A stretch of 64,000 bases of DNA from an uncultured Pelagibacteraceae bacterium (GCA_902623075.1 CACNSD010000001.1:1-64000), one strand, 5' to 3'. Counted from the stretch's first letter, positions 1-10,215 are shown. Made by a program: numbers and translations. Notes: generated by a model not told the origin, from the sequence alone.

Positions 1-25
1 TTAAAAATCTTATAAATAGCTTAAA

Positions 26-2218
26 ATGATTGTAAACGAACAAGTAGCAGTTGATCACGGTTTGAAGAAAGATGAATACACTAAAATTTGTGAGCTATTA
101 AAAAGAACTCCTAATATCACAGAACTAGGGATTTTTTCTGCAATGTGGAATGAGCATTGTTCTTATAAATCATCAAGACTACATTTAAAGAAGCTACCTA
201 CTAAGGGAAAGAAAGTTATTCAAGGTCCAGGAGAAAATGCTGGTGTTATAGATATTGAAGATAATGATGCAATAGTTTTTAAAATAGAAAGTCACAATCA
301 CCCGTCATTTATTGAGCCGTATCAAGGTGCTGCCACTGGTGTAGGAGGAATAATGAGAGATGTGTTTACAATGGGTGCAAGACCAATAGCTAACTTGAAT
401 TCAATACATTTTGGATCACCACAACATAAAAAAACTAAAAATTTATTAAGAGGAGTTGTGCATGGCATAGGCAGTTATGGAAATTGCATGGGAGTTCCTA
501 CAATTGCTGGTCAGACAAGTTTTGATAGTTCTTATAACGGAAATATTTTAGTTAACGCTATGACATTAGGATTAGTTAAAAAAGATAAGATTTTTTACTC
601 TAAAGCTGCAGGATTAAATAAACCAGTTATTTATGTTGGGTCTAAAACTGGAAGAGACGGAATACATGGTGCAAGCATGGCCTCTGCTAGTTTTGATGAA
701 AAAATTGAAGAAAGAAAACCAACAGTTCAAGTTGGGGATCCATTTACTGAAAAACTTTTACTTGAAGCATGTTTAGAGCTAATGTCTGGAGAATCTATTA
801 TAGCCATTCAAGATATGGGTGCTGCCGGATTAACCTCCTCGAGTATTGAAATGGCTTCAAAAGGAAACCTCGGTATTGAAATCAATTTAAATAAAGTACC
901 TTGTAGAGAAGCTAAGATGACACCTTATGAGATTATGCTTTCTGAAAGCCAAGAAAGAATGTTAATTGTTTTAGAAAATGGGAAAGAGTCACACGCAAAA
1001 AAAATTTTTGATAAATGGAATTTAGATTTTGCAGTAATTGGTAAAACTACTAAATCAAAAAAAATAGAGCTCTATTTTGATAAAGAAAAAGTTGCTGACA
1101 TACCTGTTAATACCTTAGTTGAAAACTCTCCAACATATGATCGAAAATGGAAAAAAGCAAAGCTACCTAAAAAGAATAAGATTAAAAAAGAAGATATAAA
1201 ACATTTAAAAATTATTGATGTTTTAAAAAAAATTTTATCAAACCCAAATGTATGTAGTAAAGAATGGATTTGGCAACAATATGATCATACAGTTATGGGA
1301 GATACTATACAGAAACCTGGTGGAGACGCAGGAGTAACAAGAGTACATGGAACAAAAAAAGCTGTCGCGGCTTCAGTAGACTCTTCAGCAGTTTATTGCT
1401 GGGCACATCCTTTAACAGGTGGAAAACAAGTAGTTTGTGAAAGTTTCAGAAATCTTATAGCGGTAGGTGCTAAACCAATTGCTATAACTAACTGTTTAAA
1501 TTTTGGGAGTCCTGAAAATGAAGATAACATGGGTGAGTTTGTTGAATGTGTGCAGGGTATTGGTGAAGCAAGCGAATATTTAAAATTTCCAGTAGTTTCT
1601 GGAAATGTATCTTTTTATAACCAAACAAAAAATGAAGGTATAAAGCCTACACCTACAATTGGTGGAGTTGGATTAATCAAAGATTATAAAAATATGATAA
1701 CTATGGAATTTAAAGAGTTTGGTAATTTAGTTTTAGTAATTGGCAAAACTGAAGGGCATATTGATCAAAGTTTATTTGCAAGAAATATTTTAGATGAAAA
1801 AAATGGACCACCACCTGAAGTTAACCTTTTCAATGAAAAAAATAATGGAGAAACATTGCTTAAATTAATTGATGTTAACTTAATAAAAAGTGCACATGAT
1901 GTTTCTCTAGGTGGCATTATTACTGCAATTGCAAAAATGTGTATTAAAGGAAACAAAGGAATAAATATTAAAAAACCGAAATATCTAATTAATCAAATAG
2001 AATACTTATTTGCTGAGGATCAAGGAAGGTATATCGTGGAAATTAACAGAGAGGACCTTAAAAAAGTAACAGATATATTGAATAAAAATGCGGTTCACTT
2101 CGATGAACTTGGTATAATTGCAGAAAATGAACTATTTATTAATGACAAGACAAAAGTTACAATTGACGAATTATCAACTTCGAATAAAAGTTGGCTTGTT
2201 AATTATATGAGTAAATAA
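26..2218 (+). CDS. purL: Phosphoribosylformylglycinamidine synthase subunit PurL
   Basis: FGAM synthase: converts FGAR, ATP and glutamine-derived ammonia to FGAM in de novo purine synthesis, in the cytoplasm. At 730 residues it is the small PurL type that works with separate PurQ and PurS. The glutaminase domain of the ~1300-residue fused form is absent, so purQ and purS should lie elsewhere, plausibly just left of the window. Visible motifs are GPGENAGV at 67-74, ESHNHPS at 88-94 and a second AIRS-like half with GGDAGVTRVHGT around residue 430. The ATG at 26 has no clear Shine-Dalgarno sequence. The stop overlaps the bolA start (TAATG), so translation is probably coupled. Confidence 0.97.
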   Translation: MIVNEQVAVDHGLKKDEYTKICELLKRTPNITELGIFSAMWNEHCSYKSSRLHLKKLPTKGKKVIQGPGENAGVIDIEDNDAIVFKIESHNHPSFIEPYQGAATGVGGIMRDVFTMGARPIANLNSIHFGSPQHKKTKNLLRGVVHGIGSYGNCMGVPTIAGQTSFDSSYNGNILVNAMTLGLVKKDKIFYSKAAGLNKPVIYVGSKTGRDGIHGASMASASFDEKIEERKPTVQVGDPFTEKLLLEACLELMSGESIIAIQDMGAAGLTSSSIEMASKGNLGIEINLNKVPCREAKMTPYEIMLSESQERMLIVLENGKESHAKKIFDKWNLDFAVIGKTTKSKKIELYFDKEKVADIPVNTLVENSPTYDRKWKKAKLPKKNKIKKEDIKHLKIIDVLKKILSNPNVCSKEWIWQQYDHTVMGDTIQKPGGDAGVTRVHGTKKAVAASVDSSAVYCWAHPLTGGKQVVCESFRNLIAVGAKPIAITNCLNFGSPENEDNMGEFVECVQGIGEASEYLKFPVVSGNVSFYNQTKNEGIKPTPTIGGVGLIKDYKNMITMEFKEFGNLVLVIGKTEGHIDQSLFARNILDEKNGPPPEVNLFNEKNNGETLLKLIDVNLIKSAHDVSLGGIITAIAKMCIKGNKGINIKKPKYLINQIEYLFAEDQGRYIVEINREDLKKVTDILNKNAVHFDELGIIAENELFINDKTKVTIDELSTSNKSWLVNYMSK

Positions 2219-2448
2219 TGGCGATGGATTTAAAAGAAATTGAAAATTTTATAAAAGAAGCAATGCCTGATGCAATTGTAGAAATACAAGATTTAGCAGG
2301 TGATGGAAATCATTATTCAGCAACTGTTACTTCATCTCAGTTTTCTGGAAAAAGTAAAATTGAGCAACATAAAATGGTTTATAATTCGTTGAAAGGTAGA
2401 ATGGGTAATGAACTACATGCTTTAGCAATTAAAACAAAGGAGAATTAA
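2218..2448 (+). CDS. bolA: BolA family protein
   Basis: Small cytoplasmic BolA-fold protein of 76 residues. BolA proteins bind monothiol glutaredoxins and take part in iron-sulfur cluster trafficking and iron sensing. The family signature is seen as the C-terminal QHKMVYNSLKGRM with the conserved histidine, and as GDGNHYSATV in the first half. It overlaps the purL stop by one base and is followed after one base by a CGFS glutaredoxin, the classic BolA-Grx4 pairing. The YrbA/BolA1-type subfamily is likely; which subfamily is not certain. Confidence 0.93.
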   Translation: MAMDLKEIENFIKEAMPDAIVEIQDLAGDGNHYSATVTSSQFSGKSKIEQHKMVYNSLKGRMGNELHALAIKTKEN

Positions 2449-2449
2449 A

Positions 2450-2788
2450 ATGGATCAACAAACGAATGATTTAATAAAAAATGAAATAGAAAATAACGAA
2501 GTTTGTTTATTTATGAAAGGTACGCCTGACGCTCCACAATGCGGATTTTCAATGGCTACTTCAAATATATTAAAAGTTCTTGAAGTAAATTTTAAAGGTG
2601 TAAATGTCTTAGAAAATCAAAATTTAAGAGAGGGCATTAAAGTTTTTAGTGATTGGCCAACAATACCTCAACTCTATGTGAAAAATGAATTTATTGGTGG
2701 ATGTGATATTGTTAAAGAAATGTATGAAAGTGGCGAATTAGCGAAACTTTTTGAAAGTAAAAATATAAATTTTAAAGCTAAAAGCTAA
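2450..2788 (+). CDS. grxD: Monothiol glutaredoxin (Grx4 type)
   Basis: A 112-residue monothiol glutaredoxin with the CGFS active site (QCGFSMAT, near residue 30) and the downstream WPTIPQLYV and GGCDIV glutathione-binding segments. Grx4-type proteins carry a bridging [2Fe-2S] cluster as homodimers or with BolA, and deliver clusters in the cytoplasm. The adjacent bolA supports this role. A Shine-Dalgarno-like AAGGAG lies about 6 bases before the ATG. The stop codon abuts the stop codon of the convergent rpsD with no spacer. Confidence 0.97.
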   Translation: MDQQTNDLIKNEIENNEVCLFMKGTPDAPQCGFSMATSNILKVLEVNFKGVNVLENQNLREGIKVFSDWPTIPQLYVKNEFIGGCDIVKEMYESGELAKLFESKNINFKAKS

Positions 2789-3406
2789 TTATCTAGAATA
2801 ATATTCAATTACTAAATTAGGTTCCATAACAATTGGATATGGAACTTCTTCAAACTTTGGAACTCTGACAAACTTAAGTTTTTTATTTTTTTCGTCCATC
2901 TGAATATACTCTGGTGTTTCTCTTTCTTTGTTTGCTAATGCAATATCAATAATTGCAAGTTGTTTAGATTTGTCTCTTATTTCGATAGAATCTTCTTCTC
3001 TAACTAAATAACTTCCAATGTTTACTTTTTTACCATTTACTTTTACATGACCATGATTAATTAATTGTCTAGCTGAAAAAATTGTTGTTGCAAATTTTGC
3101 TCTATAGATAACGGCATCTAGTCTTCTTTCTAAAAGGCCGATTAGGTTTTCACCTGTATCACCTTTTAACATTACAGCTTTTTTATAAATATTTCTAAAT
3201 TGTCTCTCGTTAATGTTACCATAATAAGCTTTTAACTTTTGTTTAGCCTGTAATTGAATACCGTAGTCAGAAGGTTTTGAAGTTTTTGTTTGACCATGTT
3301 GGCCTGGTCCGTAAGCTCTAGTATTGAAAGGACTTTTGGGTCTACCCCATAAGTTAACTTTTAATCTTCTGTCTACTTTGTGTTTAGAGTTTAATCTTTT
3401 TGTCAT
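2789..3406 (-). CDS. rpsD: 30S ribosomal protein S4
   Basis: S4 is a primary 16S rRNA-binding protein of the small subunit. The 205 residues contain the typical N-terminus ([13 protein letters not shown], then [20 protein letters not shown]), and an S4 RNA-binding domain around residues 95-155 ([26 protein letters not shown]). Length and ends match the alphaproteobacterial form. It is the last gene of the long minus-strand run and sits 40 bp after trmJ, not in a ribosomal-protein operon. Its 3' end touches grxD; no intrinsic terminator is visible. Confidence 0.98.
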   Translation of the reverse strand: MTKRLNSKHKVDRRLKVNLWGRPKSPFNTRAYGPGQHGQTKTSKPSDYGIQLQAKQKLKAYYGNINERQFRNIYKKAVMLKGDTGENLIGLLERRLDAVIYRAKFATTIFSARQLINHGHVKVNGKKVNIGSYLVREEDSIEIRDKSKQLAIIDIALANKERETPEYIQMDEKNKKLKFVRVPKFEEVPYPIVMEPNLVIEYYSR

Positions 3407-3446
3407 TTAGTATTGGGCTTTATAAACTTACTCTTAATTTTGTCAA

Positions 3447-4160
3447 TCAACGTTTTTTACCTAAACTTGCAAATACACCTGATAAAATACGTGTTTCTTT
3501 CGTGGATAGTTCCATTCTGTAAAATATATTCCTTAAGTTTTCAAGCATTATCGGCTTTTTTTCTCTCGACTTAAAAAAATTAATTTCCTCAAGATTTTTG
3601 ATACAGAGGTTTGCCATAGCTACTATATCCTTTTTTGATGCTGATTTAACTTTATTTGATTTTTTAAAAGATGATGCTTTTGAATTAATTATGGCTGACA
3701 CATATTGTGCAATTATTATTAAGCTGTGAGATAGATTTAATGACTTAAAATCAGGATTAGTTGGAATTTGAAGAGTGTAATTTGCATAACTTATTTCGTT
3801 ATTTGATAAACCTGATGCCTCTGATCCAAATAAAAAAGCTACTTTTTTTTTATAATTAATTTTTTTTAAATCTTCTAATTGGATATGTTTAATATTTTTA
3901 TTTCTAAATCTTGCCGATGTTGCTATTACTATATCTATATTCTTTAAGCACCTTTCTAAACTTTCAAAATTCTTTGCTTTTTTGATTATGTTTTTAGCAC
4001 CTACTGAAGTTGCTAAAATTTTATCATTTGGAAATATTGGTTTAGGATCAATAACAGTTAGTTTATTAAAATTAAAATTTTTCATCCCTCTTGCGCATGC
4101 TCCAATATTTTCTGAGAGTTGAGGTTTGTGTAAAATGAAAGAGATATTATTTACAGACAT
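3447..4160 (-). CDS. trmJ: SPOUT tRNA 2'-O-methyltransferase (TrmJ type)
   Basis: SpoU/TrmH-family methyltransferase of 237 residues. The N-terminal FILHKPQLSENIGACARGMKNF, the FLFGSEASGLSN loop and the NLSHSLIIIAQYV C-terminal knot motif are the three SPOUT signatures. Sequence style and length fit TrmJ, which methylates tRNA position 32 using S-adenosylmethionine. Its start overlaps the stop of the DUF1989 gene upstream (TAATG). TrmH- or RNA-methylating relatives cannot be fully excluded. Confidence 0.88.
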   Translation of the reverse strand: MSVNNISFILHKPQLSENIGACARGMKNFNFNKLTVIDPKPIFPNDKILATSVGAKNIIKKAKNFESLERCLKNIDIVIATSARFRNKNIKHIQLEDLKKINYKKKVAFLFGSEASGLSNNEISYANYTLQIPTNPDFKSLNLSHSLIIIAQYVSAIINSKASSFKKSNKVKSASKKDIVAMANLCIKNLEEINFFKSREKKPIMLENLRNIFYRMELSTKETRILSGVFASLGKKR

Positions 4161-5023
4161 TAATCTATGCCGTGACTTCTATTATAATTTGAAATAACTG
4201 ATGGTTTTATATCATTCAAATATTTTGGGTCTATTGTCCAAATAGAAACTTTTAAAGGATAACATTTTGCAACATCTGATGAATGTTCGGAACCACAATC
4301 ACCACCTGGACAAGCAGAAAGAGCACCTAATAAATCTGTTTCAGCGAAAAATTCTAAATAATCGCCAGGTCTTACAGGACTTGCTTTCATAAAGTATTGT
4401 TTGGTTTCATTAGTAAATCCAGTTAACATAAATACGTTTAATACATCGTGAATTAATTTTTCTGCATGATCTAATTGAATATTTTTTTCTTTAACTAAAG
4501 CTCTTGTTAAATTTGAATGACAACAATAGTGATAATCGTGATTACTCAAAAGTTTTGAGGTATAAGGATCACATCTTGTTCCAATTACATCATGAACAGA
4601 TCCTCCATCTTTGTCATAATCATACCAATCTAGAGTATCCCAAGTTATTGTTGCTAAAGATCTGAAATATGGAAAACCACTAAACATTTTATCTCCAACT
4701 GAAAGATGAGTTCCATAGAGAGCTCTTGTTTTTCCAGAATAAAATTTTTCCTCAAAATTGTTTAAATTAAATAAATTTAAATCACCTACTTGAGGTCCTT
4801 CTACACTCTCAATTCTAAAAAACTCACCAAATTTAACCTCAAAAGTTTTCGCGTCTCTTGGTGGTATAAAAATCTCATTTTTTTTTGTTAAATGTTTTCT
4901 TGCAGAATGTAAAATACTTAAATTTTTTTCCTCAATATTTGTATTAGGATAACAAACAATTGGTTTTGCACCAATTCTACTTTTAATGTCTGAAGGTTTT
5001 TCTGAAAATTTTTTGATTTTCAT
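4160..5023 (-). CDS. DUF1989 / urea carboxylase-associated family protein
   Basis: A 287-residue protein of the DUF1989 family, often called urea carboxylase-associated protein. Recognisable segments are GEFFRIESVEGPQVGDLNLFN, GFPYFRSLATI, HDVIGTRCDPYT and a Cys/His-rich CCHSNLTRAL. Members are thought to act in urea, amidine or carbamoyl-type nitrogen metabolism, but the reaction here is unknown. Nothing in the immediate context (citramalate synthase before, tRNA methyltransferase after, both nearly overlapping) points to urea metabolism. The conserved Cys and His residues suggest metal binding; that is inference. Confidence 0.8.
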   Translation of the reverse strand: MKIKKFSEKPSDIKSRIGAKPIVCYPNTNIEEKNLSILHSARKHLTKKNEIFIPPRDAKTFEVKFGEFFRIESVEGPQVGDLNLFNLNNFEEKFYSGKTRALYGTHLSVGDKMFSGFPYFRSLATITWDTLDWYDYDKDGGSVHDVIGTRCDPYTSKLLSNHDYHYCCHSNLTRALVKEKNIQLDHAEKLIHDVLNVFMLTGFTNETKQYFMKASPVRPGDYLEFFAETDLLGALSACPGGDCGSEHSSDVAKCYPLKVSIWTIDPKYLNDIKPSVISNYNRSHGID

Positions 5024-5025
5024 AC

Positions 5026-6627
5026 TTACAAGCTTCCAGGGGCTTTATCCTTAAATAACTTATAATCTAAACTGTCTACTAAAGCTTTGAATGAAGCGTC
5101 AATTATATTTGGTGATACACCAATAGTAAACCAATTAACACCTTTTGAATCTGTACTTTCAATACTCACTCTTGTAACAGCCTCTGTACCAGTGTTTAAA
5201 ATTCTAACTTTGTAATCTACAAGTCTTAAATCCTTTAAGTATTCAGAATACTTAGCTAATTTATTAACGTTCTTTCTAATTGCATTATCTAAAGCATTAA
5301 CTGGTCCATTACCTTGGCCTTCACATAAGATTTTATGTCCGTCTACCTCTAATTGGGCTTTTGCATACGAAACAATTTCTCCTGAATTATCTTTTTTTAC
5401 TGAAACGTCATATTCATTAATAGAAATATATCTTGGTATCTCACCCATTAATCTTCGCGCTAGTAGCTCAAAAGATGCATCAGCACCATCATAACTAAAA
5501 CCTATAAACTCTCTATCTTTAACTTCTTCCAAAAGCTTTTTAATTTTTGGATCACTCTTTTCAACTTTAATTCCTATTGAATTCAATCTGGACATAATAT
5601 TTGACTGACCTGATTGATCTGAAACTATAATATTTCTAGAATTTCCTACTTCCTCAGGGTTTATATGCTCATATGTTTTAGGGTTTTTTTGAACAGCAGA
5701 AACATGCATTCCACCTTTGTGAGAAAAAGCGGAGGCTCCAACATATGGTAAGTGCTTGTTAGGTTTTCTATTTAAGATCTCATCTAATAATCTTGAACAT
5801 TGAGTTAAATTTTTCAGTTTTTCTTTTTTGATATTAATTTCATAATTTTCATAAAAATCTTTTTTTAAAAAAAATGTTGGAATTAATGAAACTAAATTTG
5901 CATTACCACATCTTTCGCCCAAACCATTTAAAGTACCCTGTACTTGTCTGACACCTGCTTGAACGGCAATTAAACTATTTGCTACAGCATTTTCAGTATC
6001 ATTATGAGCGTGTATCCCTAAATTTTTACCTGGAATATGTTTTGAAACCTCTAAAACAATTTTTTCAATTTCATGAGGTAATGTTCCGCCATTTGTATCA
6101 CATAATACTATCCATCTTGCTCCATTGTCATATGCTTCTTTAATACAAGAAATTGCATATTCTGGATTAGCTTTATATCCGTCAAAAAAATGTTCTGCAT
6201 CGAACATAAATTCTTTACCTGATTTTACGATATGTTTTGCACTTTCACTTATATTTAAGAGATTTTGTTTATTTGTTATGCCAAGAGCTACCTCGACTTG
6301 AAAATCCCAAGATTTACCAAATAAACAAACAGATGAACTTTTTGAATTAATTATAGAGGATAACATTGGATCATTTTCTGCACTATGTTCAGATTTTTTA
6401 GTCATTCCGAACGCAGTTAATCTAGCTGATTTAAAGTCATGATCTTTGTTAAAAAATTCAGTATCAGTTGGATTTGCACCAGGCCATCCTCCTTCAATAT
6501 AATCAACACCTAAATTATCAAGTGATGCTGATATTTTTTCTTTATCATCTAATGAAAAGTCTACTCCTTGAGTTTGAGCTCCATCTCTTAATGTTGTATC
6601 AAATATATATAATCTATCTTTACTCAT
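5026..6627 (-). CDS. cimA: Citramalate synthase
   Basis: Member of the LeuA/homocitrate synthase (HMGL-like) family, most like the long CimA type (about 530 residues) that condenses pyruvate and acetyl-CoA to (R)-citramalate, opening a threonine-independent route to isoleucine. Seen are FDTTLRDGAQTQGVDFS at residues 9-25, metal-binding HAHND near residue 205, and a C-terminal LeuA allosteric domain (about 390-533) that would bind the feedback inhibitor isoleucine. Its start overlaps the cysS stop by 4 bp. 2-Isopropylmalate synthase is the main alternative, but YIEGGWPGANPTD is typical of CimA. Confidence 0.88.
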   Translation of the reverse strand: MSKDRLYIFDTTLRDGAQTQGVDFSLDDKEKISASLDNLGVDYIEGGWPGANPTDTEFFNKDHDFKSARLTAFGMTKKSEHSAENDPMLSSIINSKSSSVCLFGKSWDFQVEVALGITNKQNLLNISESAKHIVKSGKEFMFDAEHFFDGYKANPEYAISCIKEAYDNGARWIVLCDTNGGTLPHEIEKIVLEVSKHIPGKNLGIHAHNDTENAVANSLIAVQAGVRQVQGTLNGLGERCGNANLVSLIPTFFLKKDFYENYEINIKKEKLKNLTQCSRLLDEILNRKPNKHLPYVGASAFSHKGGMHVSAVQKNPKTYEHINPEEVGNSRNIIVSDQSGQSNIMSRLNSIGIKVEKSDPKIKKLLEEVKDREFIGFSYDGADASFELLARRLMGEIPRYISINEYDVSVKKDNSGEIVSYAKAQLEVDGHKILCEGQGNGPVNALDNAIRKNVNKLAKYSEYLKDLRLVDYKVRILNTGTEAVTRVSIESTDSKGVNWFTIGVSPNIIDASFKALVDSLDYKLFKDKAPGSL

Positions 6628-7979
6628 TTAAATTTCCAGGTCGTTTTATCATCTTTATCCTCTATTAAAACACCTTTGTCTAAAAGTTCGTCTCTAATTT
6701 TGTCGGCTTCTTCATAATTTTTGTTCTCTCTTGCTTTATTTCTATCATTAATTTTATTTAAAATTTCACTTTCAGAAATTAACAGTTTTCCTTTCTTAAA
6801 TTTTAGCCACTCATCTTTTGTCTCATTTAATAAACCAACAAAATGACATGCTGAAATAAATAATGTTCTTTCCTCATCTGAACCTTTATGTGCTTTCTCG
6901 TACAATTTATGCAAATTAGCAATATAACCAGGAGTATTTAAATCATCATAAAGTGGCTTAAGAAATTCTTCAGGAATTTTGGTTTTTTTTTTGATATTAG
7001 AATAAACATTATACCATTTACTAATTGTATTTTCACAATCTTCTAAAAGTTTGTCATTCCAATCTAGAGGCTGTTTATAATGGGCACTCATTAAAGCCAA
7101 TCTTAAAACTTGTCCACTAATTTTACTTCTAAAATCTTTTATTTTCAGAATATTCCCCTGAGACTTTGCCATTTTTTCGTTAGACATGGTTAAAAATGCA
7201 TTATGTAACCAATAATTTGCAAAAACTTCGTTGTCGTTAGCACACCTTGATTGAGCTATTTCATTTTCATGATGGGGAAACAATAAATCAATACCACCTC
7301 CATGCACATCAAATTCTTTTCCTAAATATTTTTTTGACATAGCAGAACATTCCAAATGCCATCCAGGTCTTCCCCTACCCCAAGGTGAGTCCCAGGATGG
7401 TTCATCTTCATTTGATGGTTTCCATAAAACAAAGTCTTCTGAATTTTTTTTATTATCACTAATTTCAATTCGAGAACCTGCTATTAGCTCGTCCAAATTT
7501 TTATTTGATAATTTTCCATAATCTTTAAATTTTTTAACTTCAAAGTAAACATGCCTATTATTTTCGTAAGCAAATTTTTTTTTAATTAATTCTGTAATCA
7601 TCTCGATCATTTCAGGAATATGTTCTGTAGCTTTTGGTTGGTGGCTAGGTGTATCGCAATTTAAATAAGCACAATCCTCATTAAAGCTATCTGAAATTTT
7701 TTTTGTTAAATCTCCAATAGAAATTTTATTATTTTTTGATGATTTTATTATTTTATCATCAATATCAGTTATATTTCTTACATAGGTTACTTTAGAGTAT
7801 TTATTTTTAAAAATTTTAAATAAAATATCAAAAACAATTAGTGGTCTTGCGTTACCAATATGTGGGTCATCATAAACAGTTGGACCACAAACATACATTC
7901 TAACATTATTCTCAATCTGAGGTACAAACTTCTCTTTTTTATTAGTAAGATTATTAGTTAAAAAAATATCAATACTCAT
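6624..7979 (-). CDS. cysS: Cysteinyl-tRNA synthetase
   Basis: Class I aminoacyl-tRNA synthetase charging tRNA-Cys. The 451 residues carry the HIGH-type motif PHIGNARP (near residue 39), zinc-binding CGPTVYD, WHLECSAM, HHENEIAQS, and the KMSKS equivalent KMAKSQGN around residue 270. The C-terminal anticodon-binding helices follow (NKINDRNKARENKNYEEADKIRDEL). Length is normal. It starts 45 bp after nadE and ends overlapping cimA, so it is probably cotranscribed. Confidence 0.98.
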   Translation of the reverse strand: MSIDIFLTNNLTNKKEKFVPQIENNVRMYVCGPTVYDDPHIGNARPLIVFDILFKIFKNKYSKVTYVRNITDIDDKIIKSSKNNKISIGDLTKKISDSFNEDCAYLNCDTPSHQPKATEHIPEMIEMITELIKKKFAYENNRHVYFEVKKFKDYGKLSNKNLDELIAGSRIEISDNKKNSEDFVLWKPSNEDEPSWDSPWGRGRPGWHLECSAMSKKYLGKEFDVHGGGIDLLFPHHENEIAQSRCANDNEVFANYWLHNAFLTMSNEKMAKSQGNILKIKDFRSKISGQVLRLALMSAHYKQPLDWNDKLLEDCENTISKWYNVYSNIKKKTKIPEEFLKPLYDDLNTPGYIANLHKLYEKAHKGSDEERTLFISACHFVGLLNETKDEWLKFKKGKLLISESEILNKINDRNKARENKNYEEADKIRDELLDKGVLIEDKDDKTTWKFK

Positions 7980-8024
7980 AGTTTTAGAAATATACTTAAA
8001 ATATAGATTTGTGAATCTATTTGA

Positions 8025-8762
8025 TTAATTTGGAATTTTACACACTGGAATTGGGTCCATTTTGTGCAAATTTGCATTACGAATTGAATTATATTTTTCT
8101 CTATTTATTGAATTTTCATTATTCATAGCTTCTTCAAGCTCTTTATAACTTAACCCTAATTGACCTTCATCTGTTCTGCCATCATCCCATAATCCATCAG
8201 TTGGTGCTGCATTTATTATCTCTTCCAATATACCAAGTTCTTTTCCAAGTTCCCAAACTTCAGTTTTGTTACAATCAGCAATTGGAGAAATGTCTACTCC
8301 TCCATCACCATATTTAGTATAAAAACCTACTCCAAAATCCTCTACTTTATTACCTGTGCCAACAACAATACCTTTATTTGCTGCTGCAACTTGGTAAAGT
8401 GTTGTCATTCTTAATCTGGCTCTTGAATTTGCCATGCCATGTTCATTTGAAAAATTGTTTAAAGTTCCCTCAAAAGTTTTAAATAACGTATCTAATTCAA
8501 TTGTATGACCTTCAACATTTTGATAATTTTTTTTTAACCATTCCTGATGAGCTAAGCTTAAATCGTGCTGTGCACTTTTCTGTTTAATAGGCATAGATAA
8601 AACTATAGTTCTTAAACCTGTCATTGCACTCAATGTGCTTGATACAGACGAGTCAATTCCTCCAGAAATACCAATTACTAAGGACTCGGCTTTATTAGGC
8701 ATTTTTTCAACGTAATCTTTTATCCAATTAGATATGAATTTAGATTTTTCTGCAGGTTTCAT
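8025..8762 (-). CDS. nadE: NH3-dependent NAD+ synthetase
   Basis: Amidates deamido-NAD to NAD+ with ATP. The PP-loop motif GISGGIDSS lies near residue 30. The 245-residue length corresponds to the synthetase domain alone; the N-terminal glutaminase (nitrilase-like) domain found in glutamine-dependent NadE is missing. The enzyme should therefore use free ammonia. Other family segments are KVEDFGVGFYTKYGDGGVDI and DGRTDEGQLGLSYKELE. It lies between DAHP synthase and cysS in the same direction. Confidence 0.95.
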   Translation of the reverse strand: MKPAEKSKFISNWIKDYVEKMPNKAESLVIGISGGIDSSVSSTLSAMTGLRTIVLSMPIKQKSAQHDLSLAHQEWLKKNYQNVEGHTIELDTLFKTFEGTLNNFSNEHGMANSRARLRMTTLYQVAAANKGIVVGTGNKVEDFGVGFYTKYGDGGVDISPIADCNKTEVWELGKELGILEEIINAAPTDGLWDDGRTDEGQLGLSYKELEEAMNNENSINREKYNSIRNANLHKMDPIPVCKIPN

Positions 8763-8800
8763 AATGTTTATTTATCAATATAATTTTTTAAAACAACAGC

Positions 8801-10186
8801 TTAAGATGCCGCTTGAATAGCATTTTTGGAATAGCTGCTATTCTTTTTTATCTCATCAGAAATTAAAAAAGCTAGCTCTAAAGCTTGGTCAGCGTTAAGT
8901 CTTGGATCACAATGAGTATGATATCTGCTTGATAAATCTTGGTCCTGAATATTTTTAGCACCACCAGTGCATTCAGTTACATTTTGTCCTGTCATTTCAA
9001 TATGTAGACCTCCAGCGTAAGATCCCTCGCTTTGATGGACTGCAAAAACGTCTTTAACTTCTTTTAATACATTATTAAATCTTCTTGTCTTATAACCCGT
9101 TGTTGACTGAATAGTATTTCCATGCATTGGATCACATGACCAAATAACATTTATACCTTCTTTTTTAATACCTCTAACAAGTTTTGGTAAGTATTTTTCG
9201 ACACTGTCATGACCAAATCTTGAGATTAAAGTTATTTTTCCTTTTTCGTTATTTGGATTTATTAAGTTACAGATCTTAACTATCTCATCTGGTTTACTAG
9301 TTGGTCCACATTTTATTCCGATGGGATTTTCTATCCCTCGGCAATATTCCACATGACCACCATCAAGCTGTCTTGTTCTGTCACCAATCCAAACAAAATG
9401 AGCTGAAGTTGCGTGATGTTCTCCTGTGGTAGAGTCTATTCTAGTCATACTTTCTTCAAAAGGTAAGTGTAATGCTTCATGCGAAGTCCAAAAATTTACA
9501 GTCTTCAATCTTCTGTTAAATTCTGAGTTAATTCCACAAGCATCCATAAATGATAACGCGTCTGCTATCTTATCCTCCAAATCTTTAAATTTCTTAGCTT
9601 GAGGACTTTTTTTTATATATCCTAAATTCCATAAGTGAACTTTCTTTAAATCTGCAAAACCACCATGTGAAAACGCTCTTAAGAGATTTAATGTTGAAGC
9701 CGACTGAGAATAAGCTCTAAATAATCTTTTTGGATCATGTTTTCTAGCTTTTTCTGTAAATTCTATACCATTAACATTATCACCAAGATAACTAGGATAT
9801 TCTAGATCTCCCTGTTTTTCAGTAGGCGCACTTCTTGGTTTTGCAAACTGGCCTGCTATTCTTCCAAGTTTAATTACGGGCAGGGATGCTGAATAAGTTA
9901 AAACTAATGACATCTGAAGAATTACTTTAAAAAAATCTCTTATATTATCTGGATTAAATTCTGCAAAACTTTCAGCACAATCACCACCTTGAAGTAAAAA
10001 TGCTTTACCATCTACTACATCAGCTAATTGTCTTTTAAGATGTCTTGTTTCCTCAGCAAAAACTAGTGGAGGAAAAGTCTTAATTTTATTTAAGACCTGA
10101 TCTAATTCTTTTTTATCCCTGTACTCAGGAATGTGCTTAACGGGATAATTTCTCCAACTGCTTATTTTCCATTTTTTCATATTCAA
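8801..10186 (-). CDS. aroG: Class II 3-deoxy-7-phosphoheptulonate (DAHP) synthase
   Basis: First step of the shikimate pathway: phosphoenolpyruvate plus erythrose 4-phosphate to DAHP. The class II (plant/Mycobacterium) type is shown by the 461-residue length, LLQGGDCAESFAEF near residue 80, GRIAGQFAKPRS, WTSHEALHLPFE, GPTSKPDEIV, WSCDPMHGNT and the C-terminal CDPRLNADQALELAF. Metal-binding Cys, His, Glu and Asp residues are present in these blocks. The ATG at 10186 follows MNMKKWKISSWRNYPVKH, a usual start; Met3 is an equally possible start. Confidence 0.96.
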   Translation of the reverse strand: MNMKKWKISSWRNYPVKHIPEYRDKKELDQVLNKIKTFPPLVFAEETRHLKRQLADVVDGKAFLLQGGDCAESFAEFNPDNIRDFFKVILQMSLVLTYSASLPVIKLGRIAGQFAKPRSAPTEKQGDLEYPSYLGDNVNGIEFTEKARKHDPKRLFRAYSQSASTLNLLRAFSHGGFADLKKVHLWNLGYIKKSPQAKKFKDLEDKIADALSFMDACGINSEFNRRLKTVNFWTSHEALHLPFEESMTRIDSTTGEHHATSAHFVWIGDRTRQLDGGHVEYCRGIENPIGIKCGPTSKPDEIVKICNLINPNNEKGKITLISRFGHDSVEKYLPKLVRGIKKEGINVIWSCDPMHGNTIQSTTGYKTRRFNNVLKEVKDVFAVHQSEGSYAGGLHIEMTGQNVTECTGGAKNIQDQDLSSRYHTHCDPRLNADQALELAFLISDEIKKNSSYSKNAIQAAS

Positions 10187-10215
10187 CTCAGAATTGTTTT
10201 AACAGAGTTTTTATA